Assembly (NCBI RefSeq): GCF_000376785.1
Contig: NZ_AQXX01000141.1
Location: 95,906 to 159,905, forward strand
Reading direction: 5' to 3'
From: Hahella ganghwensis DSM 17046
GTDB taxonomy: Bacteria; Pseudomonadota; Gammaproteobacteria; Pseudomonadales; Oleiphilaceae
Length of the DNA: 64,000 nt
The notes under the pieces are model-generated. The model was not told the origin of the DNA. It did not search any database and worked only from the letters and a program-made list of their open reading frames with translations. A program made the position numbers and the translations under genes. Positions 10,637 to 21,460 of the stretch are shown here, in pieces; position 1 is the first letter of the stretch; the number at the start of each line of letters is the position of its first letter.

Positions 10637-10797
10637 GCTACTTTTCCTTCTACTGTCAAAGCATTGTTCCATAAGTTGCTGACTTTATTCAAACCCTGTT
10701 GAATTTTGGTAGGCAATAGAGACGCTATTTTTCACGAAAAACAGGCCAGTCAGGCTACGATCATGTACAATTCTGCATTTTTCAGAGGAGTCTGGTT

Positions 10798-11451
10798 TTG
10801 GCCTTAGCGATCTTTGATCTCGATAACACTCTTATTGCCGGTGACAGCGATCATACTTGGGGAGACTTTCTGATCAGCCTGGGCGTCGTCGACGGGGACG
10901 AGCACAAAGCTACGAATGATCGCTTCTATGAAGATTACCTGCGTGGTGAACTGGATATTTTTTCCTACATCCGGTTTGCGACGAGCCCGCTCACCTGTCA
11001 CCCGTTAACCCAGTTGAACCATTGGCGGGAACAGTTCATCCAGGAAGCCATCACACCAATGCGACTTCCCAAGGCCGAGGAACTCCTGCAAAAACATCGG
11101 GACCAGGGCGATTACCTGCTGATTATTACGGCCACCAACCGCTTTGTGACAGAACCCATCGCCAATCTGCTTGGCGTGGATGATCTGATTGCCACAGAAC
11201 TGGAAATAAAAGATGGCGTGTATACGGGAGAAGTGCTGGGAACGCCAAGTTACCAGGAAGGCAAGGTCACACGCCTGAATCATTGGTTGCAACAACACCC
11301 CTTCAATTTATCTGACGCCTATTTCTACAGCGACAGCCATAATGACATTCCGTTGCTGGACAAAGTGGGCAATCCTGTCGTTGTCGATGGCGACGAACAG
11401 TTGCTTGCTTACGCGGCCAAAAACAACTGGCCCAGCATAACTCTAAGATGA
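10798..11451 (+). CDS. HAD-IB family phosphatase (SerB-like fold)
   Basis: Cytoplasmic haloacid-dehalogenase-superfamily phosphatase of 217 residues. Motif I is FDLDNTLIAGDS at the N-terminus (the first Asp is the nucleophile), motif II is LIITATNR, and the motif III/IV region includes YFYSDSHNDIPLL. These are hallmarks of subfamily IB, the PSPase-like group. The start is TTG at 10798, supported by the strong ribosome binding site AGAGGAG 8 bases upstream; there is no better ATG. It faces away from rppH. Substrate unknown; phosphoserine or a small phospho-metabolite is possible but not shown. Confidence 0.88.
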   Translation: MALAIFDLDNTLIAGDSDHTWGDFLISLGVVDGDEHKATNDRFYEDYLRGELDIFSYIRFATSPLTCHPLTQLNHWREQFIQEAITPMRLPKAEELLQKHRDQGDYLLIITATNRFVTEPIANLLGVDDLIATELEIKDGVYTGEVLGTPSYQEGKVTRLNHWLQQHPFNLSDAYFYSDSHNDIPLLDKVGNPVVVDGDEQLLAYAAKNNWPSITLR

Positions 11452-11463
11452 GGTAAGTCGTCC

Positions 11464-12723
11464 ATGCCGTTGCGAGCTTTCAAGAGCGCAGTTTCTCTTG
11501 CCCTGCCTCTTACCTTGTTCATGACCGCCTGCACAGACTCAACGCCCCCTGATACGCCTAGAGTTCCCAGCTCTTCCCAGTTGGATGCAGCGATAGCATA
11601 CATCCCGACAAAAGAGCTCACGACTGAGGAGCAACAGGTGGCCGGCCAAGTGAGCGAGATGGCTGAGCAATTGCACCTACAGGCAGCTGCCCACGTCGAA
11701 ACACTTGGCACCAGCATCAAACAGCTGAGACAAAAGCCGACTTGGGCCAACCTTCAAGAAGCCCGCCAGCACTGGCTTGAAGCTCACCGTTCAATGCAGG
11801 CGTTATGGTCGCTGTATGTGCTGGACCAACCCGCGGCCCTTCTGGAAAGGCAACCTGCAAACTCAGCTTTCACTTATGGTTCCCTCATTGACCAGACTCC
11901 GATGCTGGCAGGCTACCTGGACACAGTAGGGGGCTATCCAGCAAGCGGCTTGATCCACGCTCTCGATCTGCCCATAAGTCAACCACTCCTGGAAGATAAA
12001 CACTTATTCGCAGACCCCATGTTTCTAACCTTCGGCATGCACCCCCTGGAGTTTATTCTGTGGTCTAAGCAGGGACTGGAAAAGGACCTGTCGTCCTCAG
12101 CGATGCTGTCGGCACAAGCTCCTGACAACAATCTAGCTCTTGATACCAATAACGGCGCCTTAAATACTGACACCGGTTTGGATGAACAGGTATCTGACTC
12201 CCTCCAAAGTAAAAGCACTCTAATGATCAAACCGACCCTTGATCGAAGACTTGCACTTGCCGATACAATTGCCTCAGCGCTGGCGAATCACCTAAATCAA
12301 CTTCACTCCCAGTGGACGCATAGCAATGTCGTCAATGCATTTCTGGCATTTTCCAGCTCACCAAAAATGAGGGACGAGCAAAATCCGCAGCTGGAACTGG
12401 TAATGCGTAATATTGATCGGCAGATCCTCTTTGCCCTAACGCCATTGGAGGGAGAACCTGGATGGCATTACCAGGAGCATATGGCATTTTCCCAGGAAAC
12501 CAATCACTTCTGGCAGGGGCGTATGGAAGGACTGAAAGCAGGCATCGTTCTATGGGACAATCCTGAGGAGGCTTTTGATAATCTCCTGGAAGAACTCTCA
12601 AGTTGCCTGACATCCCTCTCGGCCACCAGTACCTCTCAGCAGGAGGAGGTTCAGGTTTGCGAATCCCAGGCACTCGAATTGAGAGAAAAACTGATCGTAC
12701 GATTTGCCGAACTCACTCCATAA
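11464..12723 (+). CDS. Imelysin family (peptidase M75-like) lipoprotein
   Basis: Predicted exported protein of 419 residues. The N-terminus MPLRAFKSAVSLALPLTLFMTAC is a lipoprotein-type signal with Cys near position 23. The motif FGMHPLEFILW matches the GxHxxE signature of the imelysin family, which includes the iron-regulated IrpA and algal-type insulin-cleaving membrane protease homologues. It starts 12 bases after the HAD gene, so the two are probably co-transcribed. The middle contains a low-complexity Asn/Asp/Leu/Thr stretch (about 215-255) unlike the surrounding helical sequence. Proteolytic activity has not been proven for most family members; a role in metal, often iron, uptake is commonly proposed. 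Confidence 0.8.
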   Translation: MPLRAFKSAVSLALPLTLFMTACTDSTPPDTPRVPSSSQLDAAIAYIPTKELTTEEQQVAGQVSEMAEQLHLQAAAHVETLGTSIKQLRQKPTWANLQEARQHWLEAHRSMQALWSLYVLDQPAALLERQPANSAFTYGSLIDQTPMLAGYLDTVGGYPASGLIHALDLPISQPLLEDKHLFADPMFLTFGMHPLEFILWSKQGLEKDLSSSAMLSAQAPDNNLALDTNNGALNTDTGLDEQVSDSLQSKSTLMIKPTLDRRLALADTIASALANHLNQLHSQWTHSNVVNAFLAFSSSPKMRDEQNPQLELVMRNIDRQILFALTPLEGEPGWHYQEHMAFSQETNHFWQGRMEGLKAGIVLWDNPEEAFDNLLEELSSCLTSLSATSTSQQEEVQVCESQALELREKLIVRFAELTP

Positions 12724-12899
12724 AGTTAGGGTCTGTTCACTAAATAGACTAAACTGAATAGTCAGGCTGACTTGTCCAAACAACACCTTGGAGTTCCTGA
12801 GAGCACGGCGCTACAGGTCTTCTGAAAAAACCTGACCGGAAAAGGTTTATGGTGAGTGACTGCAGCCTTTTCCGACGATCAAGAGTGAAAAGAGCAAAG

Positions 12900-13775
12900 A
12901 TGTCTACCGAACTCACCGAAGAACAGATCAAACACATCCTTCAGGGCATCAAAATACCGCCACAGCCTCAGATTTTGGTCGATATCCAGATCGAGCAAAT
13001 TATGCCCGATCCAGATATCGCACAAATCGCAGCCCTCATCAGCCAGGATGTCGGCTTGTCCGGAACAATTCTAAAATTCGTCAATTCCCCATTGTTTGGA
13101 CTCTCCAACAAGATCACCTCTATCGCCCAGGCTGTGTCACTTCTGGGGACAACCAGTGTGGTCAACATCATCAACGGGATATCCATTAAAGGGGAAATGA
13201 CGGATGAGACGATTGTGGAGCTCACCCGTTTCTGGGACACGGCAAACGACATATCCAGCATAGCAGCCAATATCGCCAAAAAAGTCGGATATCATTCCCC
13301 CGACGAAGCTTACATGCTGGGCCTGTTTCATAACTGCGGGATCCCTCTGATGCTGGCCCGATTCAGGGACTATATGAATGTTATCGAAGAGGCATATGGC
13401 GAGCCTGAAAAGCGTATTACGGAAACCGAGAACCTGCACTACAACACCAACCACTCTGTTGTCGGCTACTACACAGCCAAGTCGTGGAATTTACCTCGTC
13501 ATATCTGCGAAGCCATTGCTGAGCATCATTCCGCTGAAAGTGTTTTCGAAAATAAAGACGGTCGGAATCCGGATAAAAAGACGCTGTTGGCCATTCTGAA
13601 AACGGCGGAACATTTATGTGGGAGTTTTCATGTCTTCGGTAACCAGACAACGGACTTTGAGTGGCTAAGGCTGGAAAATGACGTATTGGAGTTCCTGGGA
13701 CTGAGTCTGTATGACCTCAATGACATGCGCGATAGTTTCGCGGAGATGGGTATTAACGTTTATCTTCCTAAATGA
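12900..13775 (+). CDS. HDOD domain signal-transduction protein
   Basis: Cytoplasmic protein of about 291 residues formed almost wholly by an HDOD domain, a relative of the HD phosphohydrolases used in bacterial signalling. Visible landmarks are the start PPQPQILVDIQ, VGLSGTILKFVNSPLFGL, ITSIAQAVSLLGTTSVVNII and LGLFHNCGIPLML. The catalytic HD pair is not intact, as is normal for HDOD proteins. The ATG at 12900 is preferred to the GTG/ATG openings further upstream (from 12849) because the conserved region begins directly after it. No other effector domain is fused. Target unknown. Confidence 0.85.
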   Translation: MSTELTEEQIKHILQGIKIPPQPQILVDIQIEQIMPDPDIAQIAALISQDVGLSGTILKFVNSPLFGLSNKITSIAQAVSLLGTTSVVNIINGISIKGEMTDETIVELTRFWDTANDISSIAANIAKKVGYHSPDEAYMLGLFHNCGIPLMLARFRDYMNVIEEAYGEPEKRITETENLHYNTNHSVVGYYTAKSWNLPRHICEAIAEHHSAESVFENKDGRNPDKKTLLAILKTAEHLCGSFHVFGNQTTDFEWLRLENDVLEFLGLSLYDLNDMRDSFAEMGINVYLPK

Positions 13776-13841
13776 GGCACAAAGAGCACCCTTAGCTCTT
13801 CATGCCTATTCTATTAGGTCTTTTCTTTGTGCCTTTATTTT
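13775..13841 (+). terminator. Probable terminator after the HDOD gene
   Basis: An 11-bp perfect outer stem (AGGCACAAAGA at 13775-13785 with TCTTTGTGCCT at 13824-13834) overlaps the HDOD stop codon and is followed by TTATTTT. A smaller nested hairpin (AGAGC...GCTCT) is formed by 13784-13800. The loop is long for a classic intrinsic terminator. Confidence 0.5.
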
Positions 13842-13868
13842 GCGCCTTTCTTTCGTGCCTGGCTTGAA

Positions 13869-14261
13869 TCAGTCTTCCGCGTCACACTGCGCTTTATAAT
13901 CTTCAGCAGACATTAGCCCATCCAGCTCTGACTTATCTGAAACCTTCAGCTTGAAGAACCATCCATCGTTGTAAGGATCACTATTCACCAGCTCAGGAGC
14001 TTCCTGCAGGGCCTCATTGATTTCCACAACTTCACCGGCAATCGGAGCATAAAGGTCTGAAGCGGCTTTTACCGATTCCACAACGCCAGCCTCTTCACTG
14101 GCAGCAAGGTTCGCACCTACATCAGGAAGCTCAACAAAAACAACATCCCCCAGCAAATCCTGTGCGTGCTCAGTTACACCGATCGTCACAGTGCCGTTTT
14201 CTTCGATACGCACCCACTCATGTGTGGAAGTATATTTCAGTTCTCCTGGAATATTGCTCAT
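13869..14261 (-). CDS. gcvH: Glycine cleavage system H protein
   Basis: Lipoyl carrier that shuttles the methylamine group between the P and T proteins of the glycine cleavage system. It has 130 residues, the usual size. The start [18 protein letters not shown] and the lipoylation site [10 protein letters not shown] (the Lys is modified) are diagnostic. A GAAGGG ribosome binding site lies 7 bases before the ATG. No gcvT or gcvP is in the window, so this copy is separate from the rest of the system. H proteins also serve as a source of lipoyl groups. I saw no glycine riboswitch in the leader. Confidence 0.97.
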   Translation of the reverse strand: MSNIPGELKYTSTHEWVRIEENGTVTIGVTEHAQDLLGDVVFVELPDVGANLAASEEAGVVESVKAASDLYAPIAGEVVEINEALQEAPELVNSDPYNDGWFFKLKVSDKSELDGLMSAEDYKAQCDAED

Positions 14262-14426
14262 TTTTCAACCCTTCTCATTGGATATGTCTTTATTGCGGGA
14301 ACTATCTATGATCTGCAATCCATTATCAAGAGCTTCTGTAAGCTTCGTATTCCCACGCTATCAGGGACTCCTTTCTATCTTGGTCAGGAAAAAGTGTAGC
14401 AGAACTCCAGCAGGGGCTGTTTGCAC

Positions 14427-15026
14427 TCAGCGAAACGCTTCCAGATGATTCACTATAGCTGGCAGCACTTGTTCAAAACCATCAAACTCATGACTCCCCT
14501 GAGGCATAATCCACATAGAATGGGAACCAAACTTTTCCAGGGCTTCCCGATAATTGAGCGTGTCATCACCAGTCTGCACCAGGGTCAGGTATTGCCCTCT
14601 TAGCCCCTCTGGTTGAATGTCCAAGGCAATAAGTTCCTCCATATGCATGGAGGAGACTTCAAACACCTCTCCTGTATACAGGTTCTGATTAGGCCCGAGA
14701 TAATCATTCAACAACAAATAGGGTCTCACCGCAGGGTTAATCATCGCAACAGGTACGCCGTAAATGTGGCTCAAATAGGCGGCATAGTATCCGCCAAGCG
14801 AACTACCGATAATCCCCATCGGCCGGGGTGAGCCCTGAAAATAGGTGGTTTCGAGATACCTGATGGTAGCTTTGGGAGAAAACGGCAGCGCCGGAATTTC
14901 AACGCGCAGATCTGGCCGCCGTCTAGCTATCCAACGCTTAACAACTTGTGCCTTGATAGAGTCAGGAGAGCTTTTGAAACCGTGCAGATAAAGTAAAAAA
15001 GGTGTGGTCAATGGTAGGTCCGCCAT
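14427..15026 (-). CDS. yqiA: YqiA/YcfP family alpha/beta-hydrolase (esterase)
   Basis: Small serine esterase of 199 residues. LLYLHGFKSSPDSIKAQ at the N-terminus and the nucleophile elbow GIIGSSLGGYYAAYLS are typical; MINPAVRPYLLL and the C-terminal GSHEFDGFEQ (catalytic His) complete the family pattern. In many gammaproteobacteria it sits between cpdA and parE. Here cpdA is 43 bases upstream, but the downstream neighbour is gcvH rather than parE. Natural substrate unknown; the E. coli protein hydrolyses short acyl esters. Confidence 0.92.
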   Translation of the reverse strand: MADLPLTTPFLLYLHGFKSSPDSIKAQVVKRWIARRRPDLRVEIPALPFSPKATIRYLETTYFQGSPRPMGIIGSSLGGYYAAYLSHIYGVPVAMINPAVRPYLLLNDYLGPNQNLYTGEVFEVSSMHMEELIALDIQPEGLRGQYLTLVQTGDDTLNYREALEKFGSHSMWIMPQGSHEFDGFEQVLPAIVNHLEAFR

Positions 15027-15069
15027 AACAGCTCAGGCAATCGCAATGGGTTTCTGGCCAGACGCGGAA

Positions 15070-15870
15070 TCAGTACCCCTTGCTGCTCATATCGACGACG
15101 AAGTCAATATGATCTGCGCGCTCCACGGCCGTTTCAATGGAACCGTCAGCAGCCAGCTTGATCCAGCGATACCCCGGAGCCAGATCGTCTACGGCAAAAT
15201 CCTCGCTACAGGGCTTAAACTGTACACAGGTTGAAGGAGTTGCCAGCATTCTAACCCCGTTACGGACTTGATCGTATTCCTGGTGAATATGCCCCCACAA
15301 TATCATCTTCACATGCGAATACTGATCGGTGATGGCAAACAGTTCATCTGCGTTTTTCAACCCAATGGTATCGAGCCAACGGCAGTCTATATTAACCGGA
15401 TGATGGTGAAAGCAGATCGCCACATGCTTGTCCTGATCTTTCTCCAGCTCTTGCTTTAAAAGCTGAAGTTCAGTCTCAGCCAGCTCGCCATAAACTTTAT
15501 TGCGCACAGAGGAATCAAGAAAAATCAGTTTCCAGTCATCAAGTAGCTTAACCTTTACAAACGCCTGTGAATTTCTTATCGCGCTGGTCATGACATCCGG
15601 ATCATCATGATTACCGGAGAACCACACAACCGGACACTCAAATCTGGCCATCTTCTTTTCGAAGCAGTGGTATGCCTCCGCACTACCGTCCTGGGCGAGG
15701 TCCCCAGTGGCCAACACCAGGTCAGGCCGCTCTTTGCGAGCATCCACCAGCTCCAACACGGCATCCAGACTTTCCCGGGTATTCATACCCAGTAGCATAC
15801 CGTCGACTTCCCTGCGAAGATGAGAGTCTGTCACCTGAACTATTTTTAACCAGCGCTGTTTCTTCGCCAC
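15070..15870 (-). CDS. cpdA: 3',5'-cyclic-AMP phosphodiesterase
   Basis: Metallophosphoesterase that hydrolyses cAMP and so tunes CRP-dependent gene control. It has 266 residues. The dinuclear metal ligands are seen in order: QVTDSHL, ATGDLAQDG, FSGNHDDPDV, CFHHHPVN and LWGHIHQEYD. The gene lies in the conserved nudF-DUF1249-cpdA-yqiA cluster, all on the minus strand. The upstream intergenic gap is 184 bases, so cpdA may have its own promoter. Confidence 0.93.
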   Translation of the reverse strand: MAKKQRWLKIVQVTDSHLRREVDGMLLGMNTRESLDAVLELVDARKERPDLVLATGDLAQDGSAEAYHCFEKKMARFECPVVWFSGNHDDPDVMTSAIRNSQAFVKVKLLDDWKLIFLDSSVRNKVYGELAETELQLLKQELEKDQDKHVAICFHHHPVNIDCRWLDTIGLKNADELFAITDQYSHVKMILWGHIHQEYDQVRNGVRMLATPSTCVQFKPCSEDFAVDDLAPGYRWIKLAADGSIETAVERADHIDFVVDMSSKGY

Positions 15871-16054
15871 CCGATGCGGTCCTGTATTCCTTCTTACACA
15901 ATAGACTACCGGAGAAAAACTCTACCGATACGTTATAAACGATATAAGTAGATGCGACTATTTTCCAGTCAATCATTCACAAATCGCTTAAAAAGTAGCA
16001 GCTTAGAAAGAATTCGAGATATGGTAGACAGATCTTTGAACGCAAATCCCAGTT

Positions 16055-16528
16055 TCAAAGACCTTTCAAAGACACGCTGGAATGGCCATGATTCAGGCAA
16101 TAACCCAGCCATTCGGACAAAAACTGATTGAGCTGAAGCTTCTCATCAGGAAGATGCATCTTGTGATTGGGGTAGTCGTTGACGGCTTCAACCCGTGGGT
16201 GATCAGCAGCACTGATCACTTCCACCATGCGGGCATCATGATAGACACGAACGGTCAGTTGAGGATTGTTCAGCCACTTCCCCGATGTCTGAATTTGTTC
16301 CAGCAATATGAGGTTGGTATAACGACTGGTCTCGAGCACCTGTAAACGTATATCACCCAGATACGCACCTTCGTTATACAGCTTATAGACGACCTCTGCC
16401 CCCTCATCCATGTCCGACAGCAATTTGTTGATCCGAACATAGTTGGATTCACAGATAGCGCCAAATTTTGCTATGTCAGGGACATAACGATGCTTCACCC
16501 AATCACCTCTTTCTAACAATTCAGACAT
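16055..16528 (-). CDS. DUF1249 family protein (YqiB-like)
   Basis: Uncharacterised cytoplasmic protein of about 157 residues. The region FGAICESNYVRINKLL and the stretch around LEQIQTSGKWLNNPQLTVRVYHDARMVEV match the family, which is almost always found between nudF and cpdA, as here. The start is uncertain: TTG 16543 with AAAGGA two bases upstream, or ATG 16528 with GGGAGG two bases upstream. Both spacings are short; ATG is preferred because conserved sequence begins after it. No membrane segment or known catalytic motif is visible. Confidence 0.88.
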   Translation of the reverse strand: MSELLERGDWVKHRYVPDIAKFGAICESNYVRINKLLSDMDEGAEVVYKLYNEGAYLGDIRLQVLETSRYTNLILLEQIQTSGKWLNNPQLTVRVYHDARMVEVISAADHPRVEAVNDYPNHKMHLPDEKLQLNQFLSEWLGYCLNHGHSSVSLKGL

Positions 16529-16609
16529 CTCCTCCCACGACAAATTCCTTTAACCAGTAGCCGAACAGTGTCGGCTTTGGCAAATCCATCTACTCATTAC
16601 GTTACGCGT

Positions 16610-17239
16610 TTAGCCACGGGTTTGCCATTCGCTCTGCAAATTCCGGTAATTCATTTGCAACCACTGTAGGCCGATAATTGAAGCCGCGTTATTGATCCGG
16701 CCACTTTCCACCAGTGAAAATGCATCAGTTCGAGACAGCACATGCACCTGAATATCTTCCCCTTCCTCTTCAAGACCATGCGTGCCACCTACGCCATCAG
16801 TGCTGACCTTGCCACAAAGTAAGTGGATGAACTCTGAGCTTCCACCTGGAGATGGGTAGTAGCGACAAATCTGTTTGAGAGCCGTCACCTCCAGTCCCGC
16901 TTCTTCCCTGGCCTCTCTGACTGCGACCTGTTCAGGAGACTCGCCAGGATCATCCATCCCCGCCACCAATTCGAGCAACCAGGGACTATGGGTATCTTCC
17001 AGAGCACCAATGCGAAACTGTTCGCATAACACCACTTCATCTCGTTCGGGATCATAGGGTAGCATAACAGTCGCCGAGCCACGCACGAATAATTCACGCT
17101 GTAATTCAGGACCAAGGCCTCCGGCAAACAGCGCGTGCTGCAGTCTTAACGTCCGGATTTTGAAAAAACCCTGATAGCTGTCAGAAGTATCGAGTATCTT
17201 GACATCATGCTTATCAAATACGGCATCCTCAATCGGCAT
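16610..17239 (-). CDS. nudF: ADP-ribose pyrophosphatase (Nudix)
   Basis: Hydrolyses ADP-ribose to AMP and ribose 5-phosphate, clearing a reactive NAD breakdown product. It has 209 residues, the same size as E. coli NudF. The Nudix box begins at GMDDPGESPEQVAVREAREE and continues AGL, and is preceded by SPWLLELVAG. The C-terminal SLVESGRINNAASIIGLQWL is typical. It stands between thiC and DUF1249 on the minus strand, 81 bases before the latter. Confidence 0.94.
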   Translation of the reverse strand: MPIEDAVFDKHDVKILDTSDSYQGFFKIRTLRLQHALFAGGLGPELQRELFVRGSATVMLPYDPERDEVVLCEQFRIGALEDTHSPWLLELVAGMDDPGESPEQVAVREAREEAGLEVTALKQICRYYPSPGGSSEFIHLLCGKVSTDGVGGTHGLEEEGEDIQVHVLSRTDAFSLVESGRINNAASIIGLQWLQMNYRNLQSEWQTRG

Positions 17240-17334
17240 GCATCATCCCCTGTTCGATTTCAGTTTTGCAAATGTGTATGAGCCACAATATATCTCAGGA
17301 CTCCGTACAGTATCATGACAAGAGTATTGTGTCA

Positions 17335-17365
17335 GATCCCCGGGGCTGAGAATGCCCCGGGGATC
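17335..17365 (-). terminator. Strong hairpin downstream of thiC (no U tract)
   Basis: A perfect 12-bp stem (GATCCCCGGGGC with GCCCCGGGGATC) surrounds a 7-base loop. It begins 17 bases past the thiC stop. No run of T follows on the minus strand, so it is not a classic intrinsic terminator; it may protect the thiC 3' end or work with Rho. Confidence 0.45.
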
Positions 17366-17381
17366 AATTGTCAGAGATCGC

Positions 17382-19295
<1,914 letters not shown>

Positions 19296-19392
19296 TTATT
19301 TTTGGTGTTACGACCCCATCGGGGCCTGACTACTGCGGGATGAGCTGATGGCCGGTCGACAGACTGCGGACACTGTACGGAAGAGTAAATCT

Positions 19393-19484
19393 TTGCTCCC
19401 TACGCCGGTATTATCCGGATCAGGTCAACGGGTCCCACCTTCTGGTGATCTCAGCCGATATAAATATCAGCACCCCGACAAGAG
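19393..19484 (-). promoter_or_regulatory. TPP riboswitch (THI element) of thiC
   Basis: Read on the minus strand, the region has the full thi-box order: TCGGGGTGC, then GGCTGAGAT, then GGGACCCGTTGACCTGATC, then CGGATAATACCGGCGTAGGGA. These are the highly conserved J2-3, P4-P5 and P3 parts of the thiamine pyrophosphate aptamer. High TPP is expected to shut down thiC expression. No clear intrinsic terminator follows before the gene, so control is more likely at translation or by Rho. Confidence 0.95.
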
Positions 19485-19524
19485 TGTTCCAAAGTGTAGA
19501 GATAAGCGTTATTATTGTCCATCA

Positions 19525-19554
19525 TGTATACAGTGAACACATTAAAACAGGCAA
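19525..19554 (-). promoter_or_regulatory. Possible promoter of the thiC leader
   Basis: On the minus strand, TTGCCT (19554-19549) and TATACA (19530-19525) are 18 bases apart. This would start transcription about 30 bases before the TPP aptamer. It is a by-eye match only. Confidence 0.4.
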
Positions 19555-19555
19555 T

Positions 19556-20074
19556 AGCCCTCAACTCGAAACGCAGAAGCTATGACTTGGGGCGAGTTAA
19601 AGGTCTAACTAAGAGGGGAGCCGCCTTCGACGACCAGGACAATTAGTCTCAAATAAACTCTTTACTTTTCAATCAATCACATTCAATGTCGGCTCTTATT
19701 CTGAATCTGCCGCCAACCCAGCATTGATCCGATGCCAACCAAAAGTTGGTGAAGCAGAAGTTACTATCTTTCGTCGAACGTCATGTCGGGAGTTTAGGTA
19801 CAAGGATCTGCAGTAGTAATTTCAGAAGCCTCCGGGGAGACTCTAAAAAAATATCAGCAAAACCTATCTTAATGTTGCCCCAATGGCGACTCTGGTAGTT
19901 TTTCAGAGGTTCCTCAGGTTTAATTGAATCAGTGCTACCTGTCCGTATCACTGAGCTGTTTCCGGAGAGTTTAAGTCTCGGGTAACGAATGGATTAAGTA
20001 CCACCGACCAGTCCGGATATCCGTGGCTGTTTTCGGTGAATTAAACGGTCAATGATCTCAACGAAGGTATTCAC
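19556..20074. other. Intergenic region between thiC leader and tolC
   Basis: About 520 bases with no supportable gene on either strand. The left part must hold the thiC promoter and the right part the tolC promoter. I see no clear repeat or hairpin with a T tract. Confidence 0.5.
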
Positions 20075-21403
20075 ATGACATTCCGCTTTCGCCTCCTGCC
20101 AATTGTGGCCAGCTCGCTTTTCATTTCGTTGTCGGCCCAGGCTATTGATCTCACCGGCGCTTACCAGAAGGCAACTGAATATGATTCAGAGCTGGCAACT
20201 GCTCTGGCCGCGCGTAACGCTTCTGCTGAAAGTGTCACTATTTCCCGTTCTGGCCTGCTACCTCAGATTGTTCTGGGCGGAGCCGTGACTCACCATGACG
20301 TAGAAAAGGGTTCCGGTGCCGATGACAGTTATGTCACAGAAGGTGCAGAACTAAGTGTTACCCAACCATTGTTGAAGTTCGACACTTATCACAACTTCAA
20401 AGCAAGTGAGTACGCCAGCAATCAAGCTGATGCAGAGCTGAGAACAGCCGAGCAATCACTGATTTTCCGAACCGCCGACGCATACTTCGGCGTACTTCGG
20501 GCCTGGGACGATCTGACTACCGCCAGGCGCGCTGAGGAAGCATTCAAACGACAGTGGGAACAAGCCAAAGAACGATTTGAAGTTGGCCTGATCGCCATTA
20601 CGGAGGTCCATGAATCCAAAGCAACTTACGATTCAGGGAAAGTTGCCCGGATCAACGCACAGGGACAGGTGGATGTCGCCCTTGAAACACTGGAGCGTAT
20701 TACCGGTGGATACTTTGATCGCATCCAGGTATTGAGCCAGGAATTTCCAGTCGCCATGTTGACGCCTAACTCAGTCAGTGACTGGGAAAACATCGCGTTC
20801 GAAAACAACCCTCAGCTTCTCGCAGCACGCTGGAGTGTTCAAAGTGCAGATAGCGTGGTGTCTTCACGTAAAGCTGGCCATTACCCCACCCTGGATGCGG
20901 TAGCCAGCTATGCCTATAGCGACTTCAACGGCCCGGCTCCAGCGGACGATGACTCTACAGACGCCAGCATCGCCCTGAATCTCACCGTCCCCCTTTATAC
21001 CGGCGGCGGCACTCAGGCCGGCGTCCGACAAGCCCGTTATCAGCTTGAGCAAGCCCAGGAAACTCTGAACACCACTCAACGTAACATCCGCCTTCAGTTA
21101 CGCAGCCTGTACAGGACTCTGCAAACCAACATCGAGGCCATTCAAGCACGCAAGCAGGAAATTGTGTCCAACGAAAGTGCTCTTCAGGCCACCAGAGCAG
21201 GATACGACGTTGGTACCCGAAACATTGTGGAAGTTCTGGATGCCGAGCGCCGTTATTTTGAATCATTATCCAACTATGCCAATGCTCGCTACGACTTTGT
21301 CGTCAACCAGCTTTCCTTCAAACAAACTGCGGGAGTCCTCTCCATGCAGGACATAGAAGAGCTGAACAAATGGCTGGGCGCTCCGGTTCAGGTAACCAAC
21401 TAA
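20075..21403 (+). CDS. tolC: TolC family outer-membrane channel protein
   Basis: Trimeric outer-membrane channel that joins efflux pumps and type I secretion systems. It has 442 residues. A Sec signal peptide (MTFRFRLLPIVASSLFISLSAQA) precedes mature sequence IDLTGAYQKATEYDSELATA, typical of the TolC/type I secretion group. The internal duplication expected for the family is seen as two helical hairpins, with YTGGGTQAGVRQARYQLEQA in the second half. It lies across from waaA with convergent transcription and follows a conserved thiC/tolC/waaA order. No pump genes are adjacent, which fits a shared, general-use channel. Confidence 0.93.
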   Translation: MTFRFRLLPIVASSLFISLSAQAIDLTGAYQKATEYDSELATALAARNASAESVTISRSGLLPQIVLGGAVTHHDVEKGSGADDSYVTEGAELSVTQPLLKFDTYHNFKASEYASNQADAELRTAEQSLIFRTADAYFGVLRAWDDLTTARRAEEAFKRQWEQAKERFEVGLIAITEVHESKATYDSGKVARINAQGQVDVALETLERITGGYFDRIQVLSQEFPVAMLTPNSVSDWENIAFENNPQLLAARWSVQSADSVVSSRKAGHYPTLDAVASYAYSDFNGPAPADDDSTDASIALNLTVPLYTGGGTQAGVRQARYQLEQAQETLNTTQRNIRLQLRSLYRTLQTNIEAIQARKQEIVSNESALQATRAGYDVGTRNIVEVLDAERRYFESLSNYANARYDFVVNQLSFKQTAGVLSMQDIEELNKWLGAPVQVTN

Positions 21404-21460
21404 TCAAGTTGCCCGTTATTCTACTTACGAACGAAGAGCAGAACTCTTGAATGGGGCGTG

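Noticed and set aside
13137..13454. Opposite-strand reading frames inside long genes (here within the HDOD gene; many similar elsewhere)
   Set aside because: They lie fully inside well-supported genes, have no ribosome binding sites or family motifs, and are products of codon bias.
14262..14426. Glycine riboswitch upstream of gcvH
   Set aside because: No tandem glycine aptamer motifs could be found in the gcvH leader, and the space is short.
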